Shown here: positions 34,567-43,363 of the stretch, in pieces
Layout of the letters: every line of letters starts with the position of its first letter
Numbering within the stretch: position 1 is the stretch's first letter
Source: Methylobacterium gnaphalii
GTDB taxonomy: Bacteria > Pseudomonadota > Alphaproteobacteria > Rhizobiales > Beijerinckiaceae
Direction: 5' to 3'
Length of the DNA stretch: 64,000 nucleotides
Assembly: GCF_007992215.1 (NCBI RefSeq)
Contig: NZ_BJZV01000009.1
Coordinates: forward strand, 1 to 64,000
Notes under the pieces: generated by a model
Told to the model about the DNA's origin: nothing
The model's input: the letters and a program-made list of their open reading frames with translations, nothing else
Database searches by the model: none
Program-made: the position numbers and the translations under genes

Positions 34567-35541
34567 ATGCGCCCGATGATCACCCGACGCCTTGCTCTCA
34601 CCGGGGGCCTCGCTGCAGCCGCGTCGCTGTCGTCCCGCGTCTCGCGAGCCGGGGAAGGCGCCGTCTTCCGCATCGGCTACCAGCGGAACGGCATCCTGGC
34701 CGTCGCCAAGGAGCAGGCCGCGATTGAGGCGCGGCTGCAGGCACTCGGTGTCGGCGTGAGCTGGGTCGAATTCTCTTTCGGGCCGCCCCTGCTCGAAGCG
34801 CTGAGCCTCGGCAGCGTCGATTTTGGCCAGACCGGCGACGCCCCCCCGATCTTCGCGCAGGCCGCGAAGGCGAACCTCGTCTACGCCGCCGCGCAGCCGA
34901 AGGGCGGATCCGGCTCCGCGATCCTGCTGCCGAAGGGCTCGACGATCCAGACACTGGCGGACCTGAAGGGTAAGCACGTCGCCTTCGCCAAGGGGTCGAG
35001 TGCGCACAACTTCATCATCGCCGCCCTGGAGAAGGCCGGCCTCAGCTACGGCGACATCGAACCGGTGACTTTGGCCCCGGCCGACGGCGCGGCGGCCTTC
35101 GCGCGCGGCGCCGTCGATGCCTGGACCGTCTGGGATCCATATTTCGCCATCGCCGAGACGGGGGAGGGCGTGCGCATCCTAGCGCAAGCCTCCGAGATCA
35201 CGCCGACGAACAACTTCTTCCTGGCGAACCGTGGCACCGTCGATGCTCATCCTGAGCGTGTCGCGGGGACGATCGAGGCGCTCGGCGGCGTCGCCACCTG
35301 GTGCGAAGCAAACCGCGGTCAGGTCGCCCAGAGCCTGTCGCGGATCACCGGCGTGCCGCTGCCGGCGACGGAGCGCACCGTCGGACGCATCAAGTACGTG
35401 ATTGCGCCGATGAGCCCTGAGGTCACGGCCGAGCAGCAGCGCATCGCCGACCGCTTCCACGCCCTCAAGATCATCCCGCGGTCGGTCCGCGTCGCCGACA
35501 TCGTCTGGACGCCGCCCGGCGTCGCGCGCAGCAACGGGTAG
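34567..35541 (+). CDS. ssuA: Aliphatic sulfonate ABC substrate-binding protein (paralogue 1)
   Basis: The 324-residue protein begins with a twin-arginine-like signal (MRPMITRRLALTGGLAAAAS). Its mature part has FRIGYQRNGILAVAKEQ, LEALSLGSVDFGQTGDAPPIFAQAAK and LVYAAAQPK, the diagnostic SsuA motifs. It captures alkanesulfonates in the periplasm for the SsuC/SsuB importer encoded immediately downstream. The gene starts 4 bp after ssuE, with an alternative Met at codon 4. It shares about the same layout as two further copies at 38596 and 39589. Confidence 0.95.
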   Translation: MRPMITRRLALTGGLAAAASLSSRVSRAGEGAVFRIGYQRNGILAVAKEQAAIEARLQALGVGVSWVEFSFGPPLLEALSLGSVDFGQTGDAPPIFAQAAKANLVYAAAQPKGGSGSAILLPKGSTIQTLADLKGKHVAFAKGSSAHNFIIAALEKAGLSYGDIEPVTLAPADGAAAFARGAVDAWTVWDPYFAIAETGEGVRILAQASEITPTNNFFLANRGTVDAHPERVAGTIEALGGVATWCEANRGQVAQSLSRITGVPLPATERTVGRIKYVIAPMSPEVTAEQQRIADRFHALKIIPRSVRVADIVWTPPGVARSNG

Positions 35542-35545
35542 CCGC

Positions 35546-36391
35546 ATGGCCGATTCCGCTCTTATCGCCTTCACACGGATCGCCGCGACACGGCCGGAGC
35601 GCCGTCCGGCGCAACGCCCCTCCGCTTGGCTCGACCCGAGCCGACTGGTGCCCTGGCTCGTGCCGGCCGCGATCATCCTAGGCTGGCAGGGTGCCGCCTC
35701 ATTCGGGCTGGTCTCGACCCGGTTCATGCCGGCCCCCCTCGACGTTGCCCGGGCAGGCTGGCAGGCGGCGCAGACCGGCGAGCTCTGGGTCAACCTCTGG
35801 GTCAGCTTCCTGCGCGCCCTGGCCGGCTTCCTGATGGGCGGCGGCATCGGGCTCGCCTTCGGCCTCGCCAACGGCCTCTCGAAGCTCTCCGAAAAACTCA
35901 CCGACACGACGCTGCAGATGGTGCGCAACGTGCCCCATCTGTCGCTGATCCCACTGGTGATACTGTGGTTCGGCATCGACGAGGGCGCCAAGCTCTTCCT
36001 CGTGGCGCTCGGCGTCTTTTTCCCGATCTACGCCAACACCCTGCACGGCATCCGCTCGGTGGATCCTCAGCTCATCGAGATGGGCCGGGTCTACGGCATG
36101 ACCCGCCGCGAACTTTTTTGGCGCGTGGTGCTGCCAGGGGCTCTGCCGTCGATCTTCGTCGGCCTGCGCTATGGGCTCGGCATCATGTGGCTGACGCTCA
36201 TCGTCGCCGAGACGATCGCTGCCAATTCCGGCCTCGGCTACATGGCCATGCAGGCGCGCGAGTTCATGCTCGTCGACGTCGTGGTGCTGGCGATCCTAAT
36301 CTACGCGCTGCTCGGCAAGGTCGCCGACAGCCTGACCCGGCTCCTGGAGCGGCACTGCCTCTCCTGGAACCCGGCCTACCGCAACGCCTGA
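35546..36391 (+). CDS. ssuC: Sulfonate ABC transporter permease
   Basis: The 281-residue permease has six hydrophobic segments, an EAA-loop (GMTRRELFWRVVLPGALPSIFVGLRYG) and a membrane part with MVRNVPHLSLIPLVILWFG. This matches SsuC. It starts 4 bp after the ssuA stop and forms the pore through which the bound sulfonate enters. The ATG reads MADSALIAFTRIAATRPERR, a longer cytoplasmic N-terminus than E. coli SsuC. Confidence 0.95.
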   Translation: MADSALIAFTRIAATRPERRPAQRPSAWLDPSRLVPWLVPAAIILGWQGAASFGLVSTRFMPAPLDVARAGWQAAQTGELWVNLWVSFLRALAGFLMGGGIGLAFGLANGLSKLSEKLTDTTLQMVRNVPHLSLIPLVILWFGIDEGAKLFLVALGVFFPIYANTLHGIRSVDPQLIEMGRVYGMTRRELFWRVVLPGALPSIFVGLRYGLGIMWLTLIVAETIAANSGLGYMAMQAREFMLVDVVVLAILIYALLGKVADSLTRLLERHCLSWNPAYRNA

Positions 36392-36400
36392 GCCGCACCC

Positions 36401-37210
36401 ATGACCGCTACTGCCGCTCCCCTCTACAAGGACGTCGCCGCCACGGCGCGCGCACCTGTGCGCCCCGCCGCCGGCCGCGCGCTCTCGGTGACCTTACGGC
36501 GCCTCACCAAGGCGTTCGACGCAGGAGGGCCTGTCATCCGCGGGCTAGACCTGCACATCCCGGCCGGCCAGTTCGTAGCGATCGTCGGTCGCTCCGGCTG
36601 TGGCAAGAGCACCCTGCTGCGCCTGATCCTCGGCCTCGAACAGCCGACCTCTGGCCACCTCGCCGTCGATGGCAGAGAGGGCAGGGCCAATGGGCAAACC
36701 CGAAAAATCATGTTCCAGGAGCCGCGTCTGCTGCCCTGGGCGCGTGTCGTCGACAACGTCGCGGTCGGGCTCGGCCGCGAGGGCAGCCGGGCGGAGCGTC
36801 GCGCGCTCGCTCGCGCCACCCTCGACGAGGTCGGTCTCTCGGCCAAGGCCGGCGATTGGCCAGCGACGCTGTCGGGCGGCCAGCGCCAGCGTGTCGCGCT
36901 CGCGCGTGCGCTCGTCAGCCGGCCGGCCCTGCTCGCCCTCGACGAGCCGCTCGGGGCGCTCGACGCGCTCACCCGCATCGACATGCAGGCGATGATCGAG
37001 CGGATCTGGGCCGAGCAGGGCTTCACCGCGATCCTCGTAACCCACGACGTCGGCGAGGCCGTGGCCCTCGCCGACCGGATCCTCGTGATCGAGGACGGAG
37101 CGATCGCGCTCGACGTGGACGTGGATACACCCCGTCCGCGCCGCCGTGGCGACCCCGATCTCGCGGCCCTTGAAGGCCGCATCCTCGACCAGCTTCTCGC
37201 GCGCTCCTGA
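36401..37210 (+). CDS. ssuB: Sulfonate ABC transporter ATP-binding protein
   Basis: The 269-residue ATPase has Walker [10 protein letters not shown] (about residues 64-71), the signature LSGGQRQR, Walker [13 protein letters not shown] and VTHDVGEA. It matches SsuB. The first 30 residues form an Ala/Pro-rich extension. The gene is 9 bp downstream of ssuC. It powers sulfonate uptake by the SsuABC complex at the inner membrane. Confidence 0.95.
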   Translation: MTATAAPLYKDVAATARAPVRPAAGRALSVTLRRLTKAFDAGGPVIRGLDLHIPAGQFVAIVGRSGCGKSTLLRLILGLEQPTSGHLAVDGREGRANGQTRKIMFQEPRLLPWARVVDNVAVGLGREGSRAERRALARATLDEVGLSAKAGDWPATLSGGQRQRVALARALVSRPALLALDEPLGALDALTRIDMQAMIERIWAEQGFTAILVTHDVGEAVALADRILVIEDGAIALDVDVDTPRPRRRGDPDLAALEGRILDQLLARS

Positions 37211-37238
37211 AGCCGCGCCACCGCATTCGGAGACACCA

Positions 37239-38414
37239 ATGACCGCATCCACCGACGGCAAGACCGACGTCCTCTGGTTCCTGCCGACCCACGGCGACGG
37301 CCGCTATCTCGGCGCCTCGGAAGGCGCCCGCGACGTCTCCCTCGACTACCTGCGCCAGATCGCGCAGGCCTCGGACGATCTCGGCTATTACGGTGTGTTG
37401 CTGCCCACCGGCCGCTCCTGCGAGGATTCCTGGGTCGTCGCCTCGGCGCTCGCCCCCCTGACCAAGCGCCTACGCTTTCTCGTGGCCGTGCGCCCGGGCC
37501 TGCAGGAGCCCTCCGTCGCCGCGCGCATGGCCGCGACGCTGGACCGAATCTCGGGCGGGCGCCTCCTGATCAACGTCGTCACCGGCGGCGACCCCGTCGA
37601 GCTGAAAGGCGACGGCGTCTTCCTCGCTCATGACGAGCGCTACGAGGTCACGGACGAGTTCCTCACCATCTGGCGCGGCTTGATGGCCGGCGAGACCGTG
37701 AATTTCGAGGGCAAGCACCTCAAGACCGAGAACGGCCGCGTCATCTTCCGCCCGGTTCAGGACCCGTATCCGCCGCTCTATTTCGGCGGTTCCTCGCCCG
37801 CGGGCATCGAGGTCGCGGCCGATCATTGCGAGGTCTACCTCACCTGGGGTGAGCCCCAGGCCGGCGTCGCGGAGAAGATTGCCCGCGCACGAGAGGCGGC
37901 AGAGAAACGTGGAAAGACATTCTCCTACGGCATCCGGCTGCACGTCATCGTGCGCGAAACCGAGGGCGAGGCCTGGGAGGCTGCCGACCGGCTGATCTCG
38001 CGGCTCGACGACGCCACCATCGCCCAGGCGCAGGAGACCCTGAAGCGCCAGGATTCCGTCGGCCAGAACCGGATGATGGCGCTCCATGGCGGCGACCGGA
38101 ACAAGCTCGTCGTCTCGCCGAACCTCTGGGCCGGCGTCGGCCTCGTCAGGGGAGGGGCCGGGACGGCGCTCGTCGGCTCAGCCGATCAGGTCGCTGACCG
38201 GATGAAGGAATACATCGATCTCGGGATCGATCGGTTCATCCTGTCCGGCTACCCGCATCTTGAGGAAGCCTACCGCTTCGCCGAGCTAGTCTTCCCGAAG
38301 CTGCCGCTGCGCGCGACCACCGGCGCCCCGCGCTCAGGCGCTCCGAACAACGGCCCGTTCGGCGAGGTCATCGCCAACGACATCGTGCCGACCCGGCGCA
38401 TCGCTGCGCACTGA
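37239..38414 (+). CDS. ssuD: FMNH2-dependent alkanesulfonate monooxygenase
   Basis: The 391-residue luciferase-like enzyme has the SsuD landmarks [33 protein letters not shown] and [18 protein letters not shown], plus [20 protein letters not shown]. It cleaves the C-S bond of alkanesulfonates with O2 and FMNH2, giving an aldehyde and sulfite. I set the start at the ATG at 37239 with CGGAG 7 nt upstream; the earlier in-frame ATG lies within ssuB. FMNH2 comes from SsuE in the same operon. Confidence 0.97.
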   Translation: MTASTDGKTDVLWFLPTHGDGRYLGASEGARDVSLDYLRQIAQASDDLGYYGVLLPTGRSCEDSWVVASALAPLTKRLRFLVAVRPGLQEPSVAARMAATLDRISGGRLLINVVTGGDPVELKGDGVFLAHDERYEVTDEFLTIWRGLMAGETVNFEGKHLKTENGRVIFRPVQDPYPPLYFGGSSPAGIEVAADHCEVYLTWGEPQAGVAEKIARAREAAEKRGKTFSYGIRLHVIVRETEGEAWEAADRLISRLDDATIAQAQETLKRQDSVGQNRMMALHGGDRNKLVVSPNLWAGVGLVRGGAGTALVGSADQVADRMKEYIDLGIDRFILSGYPHLEEAYRFAELVFPKLPLRATTGAPRSGAPNNGPFGEVIANDIVPTRRIAAH

Positions 38415-38439
38415 GAGGGGCCACTCGTCCCGTCACCTC

Positions 38440-38552
38440 ACCTCATCCTGAGGTGCCGAAGCGAAGCGGGGGCCTCAAAGGAGTCCTCCAGAATGCACCG
38501 CGCTCCCCACAGACCTCTCTCGAGGCTGCTGCGCAGCACCTCAGGATGAGGT
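38440..38552. repeat. 113-bp element with 17-bp inverted termini (REP/RIME-like)
   Basis: ACCTCATCCTGAGGTGC (38440-38456) and its exact complement GCACCTCAGGATGAGGT (38536-38552) bound the element. Each end is itself a small palindrome (CCTCA-TCC-TGAGG). The internal part (GAAGCGAAGCGGGGGCCTC and onward) resembles the intergenic repeats seen throughout Bradyrhizobium and Methylobacterium. It separates ssuD from the second ssuA and would fold as a long RNA hairpin if transcribed. Confidence 0.75.
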
Positions 38553-38595
38553 TTGGGCGGGGGCCGGTGCCTCGATCCAGGAAGGGAAGCCGCCG

Positions 38596-39576
38596 ATGCC
38601 TGCCGTCACTGCTCAGCGTTCACTGTCCTCGGCGGTTCTCCTGCAAGGCTGCGCGCTGCTCGCCGCCCTCGCCTTCATGCTCGCATCGACCTTTGCCGTG
38701 CATGCCGACGAGAAGACGATCCGCATCGGCTACCAGAAATACGGCACGCTCGTTCTGTTGAAGGGCAGGGCCAGCCTGGAGCCGAAGCTCAAGGCGCTCG
38801 GCTACGATGTGGTCTGGTCGGAATTCCCGTCCGGCCCGCCGCTGCTCGAAGCGCTCAACGCCGGCGCGATCGATTTCGGCACGGCCGGCGAGACGCCGCC
38901 GATCTTCGCCCAGGCCGCGGGCGACGCTCTCACCTACGTGGCGCACGAGCCACCCGCACCGCGCGGTGAGGCCATCCTTGTGCCGAAGGCGAGCACGCTG
39001 CAGACCGTCGCCGATCTGCGCGGCAAGAAGGTCGCGCTGAACAAGGGCTCGAACGTGCACTACCTGCTCGTGCGCGCCCTCGAGAGGGCCGGGCTCTCGC
39101 TCGCCGACATCACGCCTGTCTATCTTGCCCCCGCCGATGCGCGCGCCGCCTTCGAGCGCGGCGCCGTCGACGCCTGGGTGATCTGGGATCCCTACCTCGC
39201 TGCCGCCGAGGTCTCGACCAGCGCCCGCACCCTCGCGGACGGCAGCGGCCTCGTGCCGAACCACCAGTTCTACTTCGCGACGCGGAGTTTCGCGGCGAAG
39301 AGCGGCTCGGTCCTCGACACGGTGATCGCGGCGATCGGCGAGGTGGACAGCTGGGCCAAGGACAACACCGACGCGGTCGCCCGCGAACTCGCCCCGTCCG
39401 TCGGCATCCCGGCGCCAGTCCTCGCTGTCGCGCTGAAGCGGCAGGGCTATGGCGTGCGGCCGCTGGATGAGCCGGTGATCGCCGAGCAGCAGCGCATCGC
39501 CGACACCTTCCACGGCCTCGGCCTGATCCCCAAGGCCCTCACTGTCACCGACGCCGTGCGCAAGCCCGGCACCTGA
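38596..39576 (+). CDS. ssuA: Aliphatic sulfonate ABC substrate-binding protein (paralogue 2)
   Basis: The 326-residue protein has a long signal sequence (LLQGCALLAALAFMLASTFA, then VHADE). The mature part carries the SsuA motifs IRIGYQKYGTLVLLKG, LEALNAGAIDFGTAGETPPIF and DAWVIWDPYLAAAE. The SPW-like ligand loop (SEFPSGPPLLEA) is present. It lies 181 bp after ssuD beyond the repeat element. No second permease or ATPase accompanies it, so it most likely shares SsuBC and broadens the range of sulfonates accepted. Confidence 0.93.
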   Translation: MPAVTAQRSLSSAVLLQGCALLAALAFMLASTFAVHADEKTIRIGYQKYGTLVLLKGRASLEPKLKALGYDVVWSEFPSGPPLLEALNAGAIDFGTAGETPPIFAQAAGDALTYVAHEPPAPRGEAILVPKASTLQTVADLRGKKVALNKGSNVHYLLVRALERAGLSLADITPVYLAPADARAAFERGAVDAWVIWDPYLAAAEVSTSARTLADGSGLVPNHQFYFATRSFAAKSGSVLDTVIAAIGEVDSWAKDNTDAVARELAPSVGIPAPVLAVALKRQGYGVRPLDEPVIAEQQRIADTFHGLGLIPKALTVTDAVRKPGT

Positions 39577-39588
39577 TCCGAGACCCAC

Positions 39589-40548
39589 ATGAACCGCCGT
39601 CGCATCCTCCATCTTGCCAGCTTCGCGCTCGCCCTTCTCGCCACTCCGCTTCCGGCGCATGCGGAGGAGGGCGGCGTGCTGCGCATCGGCTATCAACGCT
39701 CCTCGACCCTGATCTCGCTGCTGCGGCAGGACCAGACGCTGGAGAAGGCGCTGGCGCCCTCGAAGATCACCGTCAGTTGGCACGAATTCACCAGTGGCCT
39801 GCCGATCATGGAGGCGCTGAATGTCGGCCAGATCGACGTTTCCGCGGATGTCGCCGACACCGTGCCCATCTTCGCGCAGGCTGCGGGCGCGAAAATCACC
39901 TACGTCGCCCAGGAGGCCGCCTCGCCGAGCGCGCAGGCCATCCTCGTGTCGGGCGACTCTCCAGTGAAGAGCATCGCCGATCTCAAAGGCCGCAAGGTTG
40001 CCGTCACCAAGGGCGCCGGCAGCCACTACCTGCTGCTCGCTGTGCTCGCTGGCGAGGGGCTCTCCTTCAAGAGCATCACCCCGGCCTATCTGACCCCGGC
40101 CGACGGCCGCAGCGCCTTGGCCGGCGGGAGCGTCGATGCCTGGGTCGCCTGGGACCCGTTCCTCTCGGCGGCACAGGCTCAATCCGGCGCCCGCGTGCTG
40201 AAGGATGGCACCGGCCTCTCGCTTTACAAGCGCTATTATCTGGCCGGCGACGACTACGCGAAGCGCCATCCCGATGTGCTCGCCGTGCTCTTCGCCAAGC
40301 TGCGCGAGACCGGCGACTGGGTGAAAGCGCATCCGGACGAGGCCGCGACACGCCTCTCCGCACTCTGGAAGATCGAGGCGCCCATCGTGCGTCAGGCCAA
40401 CGACCGCCGCAGCTACAAGGTCGAGCCGGTCACGCGCGATGGCCTGTCCGAGCAGCAGAAGATTGCGGATGCCTTCCGCGCCGAGGCCCTGCTGCCGCGC
40501 CCGGTCGACGCCTCCCTCCTCGCCGTCTGGGAGCCGCCGACCCGCTAG
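39589..40548 (+). CDS. ssuA: Aliphatic sulfonate ABC substrate-binding protein (paralogue 3)
   Basis: The 319-residue protein starts MNRRRILHLASFALALLATP with a cleavage site near AHAEE. The motifs LRIGYQRSSTLISLL, MEALNVGQIDVSADVADTVPIFAQA and DAWVAWDPFLSAAQ are those of SsuA, but the ligand-loop sequence TSGLPIMEALN differs from the other two copies. The gene follows paralogue 2 by 12 bp and is probably co-transcribed. A different sulfonate specificity is inferred. Confidence 0.93.
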   Translation: MNRRRILHLASFALALLATPLPAHAEEGGVLRIGYQRSSTLISLLRQDQTLEKALAPSKITVSWHEFTSGLPIMEALNVGQIDVSADVADTVPIFAQAAGAKITYVAQEAASPSAQAILVSGDSPVKSIADLKGRKVAVTKGAGSHYLLLAVLAGEGLSFKSITPAYLTPADGRSALAGGSVDAWVAWDPFLSAAQAQSGARVLKDGTGLSLYKRYYLAGDDYAKRHPDVLAVLFAKLRETGDWVKAHPDEAATRLSALWKIEAPIVRQANDRRSYKVEPVTRDGLSEQQKIADAFRAEALLPRPVDASLLAVWEPPTR

Positions 40549-40555
40549 CGAGAAC

Positions 40556-40591
40556 GGACTGTCGCGCTCCCGCATCAGGGCGCGACAGTCC
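40556..40591 (+). terminator. Terminator-like hairpin after the ssu cluster
   Basis: GGACTGTCGCGC (40556-40567) and GCGCGACAGTCC (40580-40591) form a perfect 12-bp stem with a 12-nt loop, 8 bp after the last ssuA stop codon. No T-run follows (CTCTCG), so termination may be Rho-assisted, or the hairpin may protect the transcript end. Confidence 0.7.
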
Positions 40592-40698
40592 TCTCGACGA
40601 ACCTTCCGCAATCCCGCAATCAACGGCTTGCCAAGCTGCGCGGAACGACTTAGACACCCCCACGATCGATTGAGGCACCCATTGCCCCCGATCACCGC

Positions 40699-40775
40699 GC
40701 GCCCGTAGCTCAGCTGGATAGAGCACCAGACTACGAATCTGGGGGTCAGAGGTTCGAATCCTTTCGGGCGCGCCA
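40699..40775 (+). tRNA. tRNA-Arg (anticodon ACG)
   Basis: The 77-nt sequence folds into a complete cloverleaf. The acceptor GCGCCCG pairs with CGGGCGC, the anticodon stem CCAGA pairs with TCTGG around the loop CTACGAA (anticodon ACG), and the T-arm has AGAGGTTCGAATCCTTT. CCA is encoded (40773-40775). A34 would be modified to inosine to read CGU, CGC and CGA. Remnants of a genomic island follow immediately downstream. Confidence 0.97.
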
Positions 40776-40889
40776 TTTTCTGCATAGAAATCAGTTGCTT
40801 AGACGAACCGCCCTTCCGGCGCAGACGACGCGGCCCGGAGTAGGCCCGACGCGCTCGAACGCCTCGGACCGCGGGCTTCGCTTCGGTGA

Positions 40890-41230
40890 TTAGGGCCCGG
40901 GGTGCAACTCCTGTCGAACCCGCCCCACAGTAGCGGTTAAGCCGTCCGCGGTGGCGGCTTCACACTTCCAAATGAACAGGATCCGCCACCCGAGGCCGCG
41001 CAGCTCGGCATCCTTAGCCGCATCGCGAAGCACGTTCCGCTCCAGCTTTGCCTTCCAGTAATCCAAGTTTGATCCGGGGATCCGGGCGCCACCGCACGCC
41101 TCGTGCTGGTGCCAGAAGCAACCGCGGACCTGTATCGCCAGCTTTTGGCGGGGGAACACCATGTCGGGTCGCCCAGGCAGGTCCGTCCAGCATCGACCAG
41201 GTTGGAGTCGGGCGACCGGCCAATCCGAGG
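40890..41230 (-). pseudogene. vsr: N-terminally truncated Vsr mismatch endonuclease
   Basis: The frame holds the Vsr core: DLPGRPDMVFPRQKLAIQVR (the catalytic Asp lies in LPGRPD), GCFWHQHEACGG with the active-site histidines, and ELRGLGWRILFIWKCE. The first 40-50 residues of Vsr (the helical part with the SRNMS/IRG motifs) are missing, and the frame closes upstream at 41232. The only ATG (41162) lies inside the core. The break coincides with the start of the HlyD-like fragment on the other strand, so this is a relic of a rearranged island. Vsr nicks T:G mismatches at methylated sites; no Dcm-type methylase is nearby. Confidence 0.8.
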
Positions 41231-41452
41231 TTCACCGCCTTCAACCAGAGCACGACTCCGGAACTGAAGGGCAAGCTTGTCCACATCTCGCCGTCGGTGA
41301 CCAAAGGGGCCAAAGACGACGCATACTACGTAGGATACGTTGAGCTCGACCCTGGAGAACTCGACAGACTTGGGGAAGGCAAGCGACTGATTCCAGGCAT
41401 CACCGTCAAGGTTCATGTCGCCACGATGAGCGCTTGGCCCTGTCTTACCTAG
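41216..41452 (+). pseudogene. HlyD-family secretion adaptor, C-terminal fragment
   Basis: A plus-strand frame contains RFTAFNQSTTPELKGKLVH, ISPSV and YVGYVELDPGELDRLGEGKR, then LIPGITVKVHVAT. These are the closing beta-barrel segments of type I secretion membrane-fusion proteins (HlyD/PrtE). The coiled-coil and N-terminal membrane parts are absent, and after VHVAT the ending (MSAWPCLT) is unlike the family. With no start codon of its own, it is a fragment. The left edge abuts the truncated vsr. Confidence 0.7.
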
Positions 41453-41543
41453 TCAAACCGGTTCCGGGCCGATTCACCCGGACTTTCCGCGAGCGATAGG
41501 ACACGCCGACGCACGTGAACGGCGATTTCCTGTCGTTCCAATA

Positions 41544-41563
41544 TTCAACACAAAAATGTTGAA
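41544..41563. promoter_or_regulatory. Perfect palindrome before the phosphorelay operon
   Basis: TTCAACA (41544-41550) and TGTTGAA (41557-41563) are perfect inverted arms with a 6-bp A-rich spacer. The site is in an AT-rich promoter-like stretch 90 bp upstream of the methanogen-output-domain gene. It could be the operator of the downstream response regulator or of another regulator. Confidence 0.5.
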
Positions 41564-41652
41564 GACTTGATTGTTTACTATCCGATCACGTAGATTTTAC
41601 CAGACACCAGTGCTATCGCTTCGAAAAGCTGAGTGCAAGGGGGCTTCGTGCT

Positions 41653-42192
41653 ATGGCGAATCAAGCGATCGTTGATGGTGACTTTGGCGATGCGCCGATC
41701 ACAATCGACCGCGAAGGTTTTCTCGGCCTGGTCGTTAAGGCGCTAAGTACGACCCTTGAAGATACCGTCGGGACGCGCGAGGCGAGCGGCTTCATCAACT
41801 TGGTCGGTCTAGCGGTCTCCGAGGAGATCCAAGCACAGTATCTTCGGGCGGCGGGCGCTCCTCAACTGAACCGCGAAGTCCTTGTGGGCGCTCTTGTTGA
41901 TCTGAAGAGGCGGCTGGGAGGAGATTTTTTCGTTATCGAGGATTCCGACGACCGCATCGTCCTTGGCAACCGCCACTGTCCTTTCGGAGACTTGGCGAAG
42001 GCGTGTCCCTCGCTCTGCATGATGACCTCGCACGTTTTCGGCCACATGGTTGCGGAGAGCCAGGGCTATGGACGGGTTACCCTCGCAGACACCATCGCCC
42101 GCGGCGCCGAAGGCTGCCGGATCGTCATCGACCTCGATGCCGACGCTCCCGATGAGGGAGGGCAGGCCTACTACGGAAGAAGCGACGCCTAG
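41653..42192 (+). CDS. Methanogen output domain 1 (MOD1) protein
   Basis: The 179-residue cytoplasmic protein matches the MOD1 domain: REVLVGALVDLKRRLGGDFF, NRHCPFGDLAKACPSLCMMT, then FGHMVAESQGYGRVTL and CRIVIDLD. The CPFGD and CPSLCMM cysteines suggest a metal or redox-active site. Such proteins in proteobacteria are usually encoded next to NarL-type kinases and have no defined role. It is the first gene of the operon with the kinase and response regulator downstream; the kinase gene overlaps its 3' end. A sensor or input module for the kinase is inferred. Confidence 0.85.
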   Translation: MANQAIVDGDFGDAPITIDREGFLGLVVKALSTTLEDTVGTREASGFINLVGLAVSEEIQAQYLRAAGAPQLNREVLVGALVDLKRRLGGDFFVIEDSDDRIVLGNRHCPFGDLAKACPSLCMMTSHVFGHMVAESQGYGRVTLADTIARGAEGCRIVIDLDADAPDEGGQAYYGRSDA

Positions 42193-43363
42193 ATCCGACT
42201 TCCACGAGCTCTTCGAGTTCGTGCCCGGCCCTATGCTGATTGTCCGCCGCGAGGGTTCGCTCCAGGCCCTTAATTCGGCCGCCCGCGGCTCGCTTCCTGG
42301 GCTCCGGATCGGCGAGGTTCCGGTCGTGCATGGCCCGAGACGGGATGCCTTCCTCCGGTATCTCGATTGCTGCACTACGACGAGCGCTGTCGTGCCGGGC
42401 GTCGTGTTCCTACAGGGCCAGGACGGAGTCCCGGAGCGCCACACCTGCCTCGGTGCGCGCGCACGGCTCCGGGAATTCGGCAAAGGTGTGTCGGTTCTCC
42501 TCCACCTCGACGAGGCGGCGTTCGACCGGCGTTTCAAAATCTTGTCCGCCAAGCTTCACGACGCCCGCCGCATCATGCAGGAGCGCAGGCGTCGCGCGCG
42601 GCAAATGCAGGCCCTCCTGGAGGAGCGGGGACGCTTGCTCGGCCGCTTGGAAGAGGATGCGGCGGCGCGCAAGGCAGCCGAACAGGAACGCGACAAGGTG
42701 CTGAACCGGCTGTACCGCGCGGGACAGGACGAGCGGCGCCGGCTCGCGCGCGATCTCCACGACCATGCGGGACAACACCTCGTTGCTCTGAACTTCGGCT
42801 TGCGCCGCCTCACTTCGCATCTAACGGATCCGAAAAGTGCATACGAGATCGATAAACTCCTGAAGCAGGCCCAGGACATTGGCAGTGCTCTGAGGCGGGT
42901 CTCCCTGGAATTGCGGCCCCCAGCCCTCGACGAGTTCGGGGTCGTCACGGCGCTGCGCCACCTCGTAAACGAGTGGGGTCGAGCCACCGGCATTGCGGTT
43001 GAGTTGCAGCTGGTTGGACCGGAATCGACGTTATCGACCGAACTCGCCATCACGCTCTATCGCCTGACTCAAGAGGCCCTCACGAACGTGGCGAAACACG
43101 CCGGCGAGCCGAGCCACGTCTCGGTGGTGGTCCTGTTCAGTCCGACCCATCTCACGCTCACGGTCGATGACAATGGCGTCGGCTTCGAGGCGGACGATGC
43201 CTCGACCCTTGCCCTCGTGGCCCAAGGCAAGCTCGGGCTGGTCGGGATGCGCGAACGCATGTCGCTGGTCGGAGGCAGCCTGGAGCTCGAATCCTCCCCC
43301 GGACGCGGCACCACAGTCTTAGCGCGAATCTGCTTGGTGAAGGATTTTTGCAGCGATGCTTGA
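42152..43363 (+). CDS. NarL-type sensor histidine kinase (HisKA_3)
   Basis: The 403-residue protein has a PAS-like N-terminal region (about 15-120; FHELFEFVPGPMLIVRREGS), a helical coiled segment rich in Glu/Arg (about 125-220), and a dimerisation/phosphoacceptor domain with RRLARDLHDHAGQHLVAL (active His in LHDH). HATPase motifs follow (EALTNVAKHA, DDNGVGF, KLGLVGMRERM). It lacks membrane segments, so it senses a cytoplasmic signal. The start is uncertain: ATGs at 42137 and 42152 both lie within the MOD1 gene (overlap 41-56 nt), which implies coupled translation. It phosphorylates the response regulator encoded next. Confidence 0.88.
   Translation: MREGRPTTEEATPRSDFHELFEFVPGPMLIVRREGSLQALNSAARGSLPGLRIGEVPVVHGPRRDAFLRYLDCCTTTSAVVPGVVFLQGQDGVPERHTCLGARARLREFGKGVSVLLHLDEAAFDRRFKILSAKLHDARRIMQERRRRARQMQALLEERGRLLGRLEEDAAARKAAEQERDKVLNRLYRAGQDERRRLARDLHDHAGQHLVALNFGLRRLTSHLTDPKSAYEIDKLLKQAQDIGSALRRVSLELRPPALDEFGVVTALRHLVNEWGRATGIAVELQLVGPESTLSTELAITLYRLTQEALTNVAKHAGEPSHVSVVVLFSPTHLTLTVDDNGVGFEADDASTLALVAQGKLGLVGMRERMSLVGGSLELESSPGRGTTVLARICLVKDFCSDA

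Noticed and set aside
38620..40785. 721-codon minus-strand frame across ssuA paralogues and the tRNA
   Set aside because: It is antisense to two clear SsuA genes and runs through the tRNA; no family motif.
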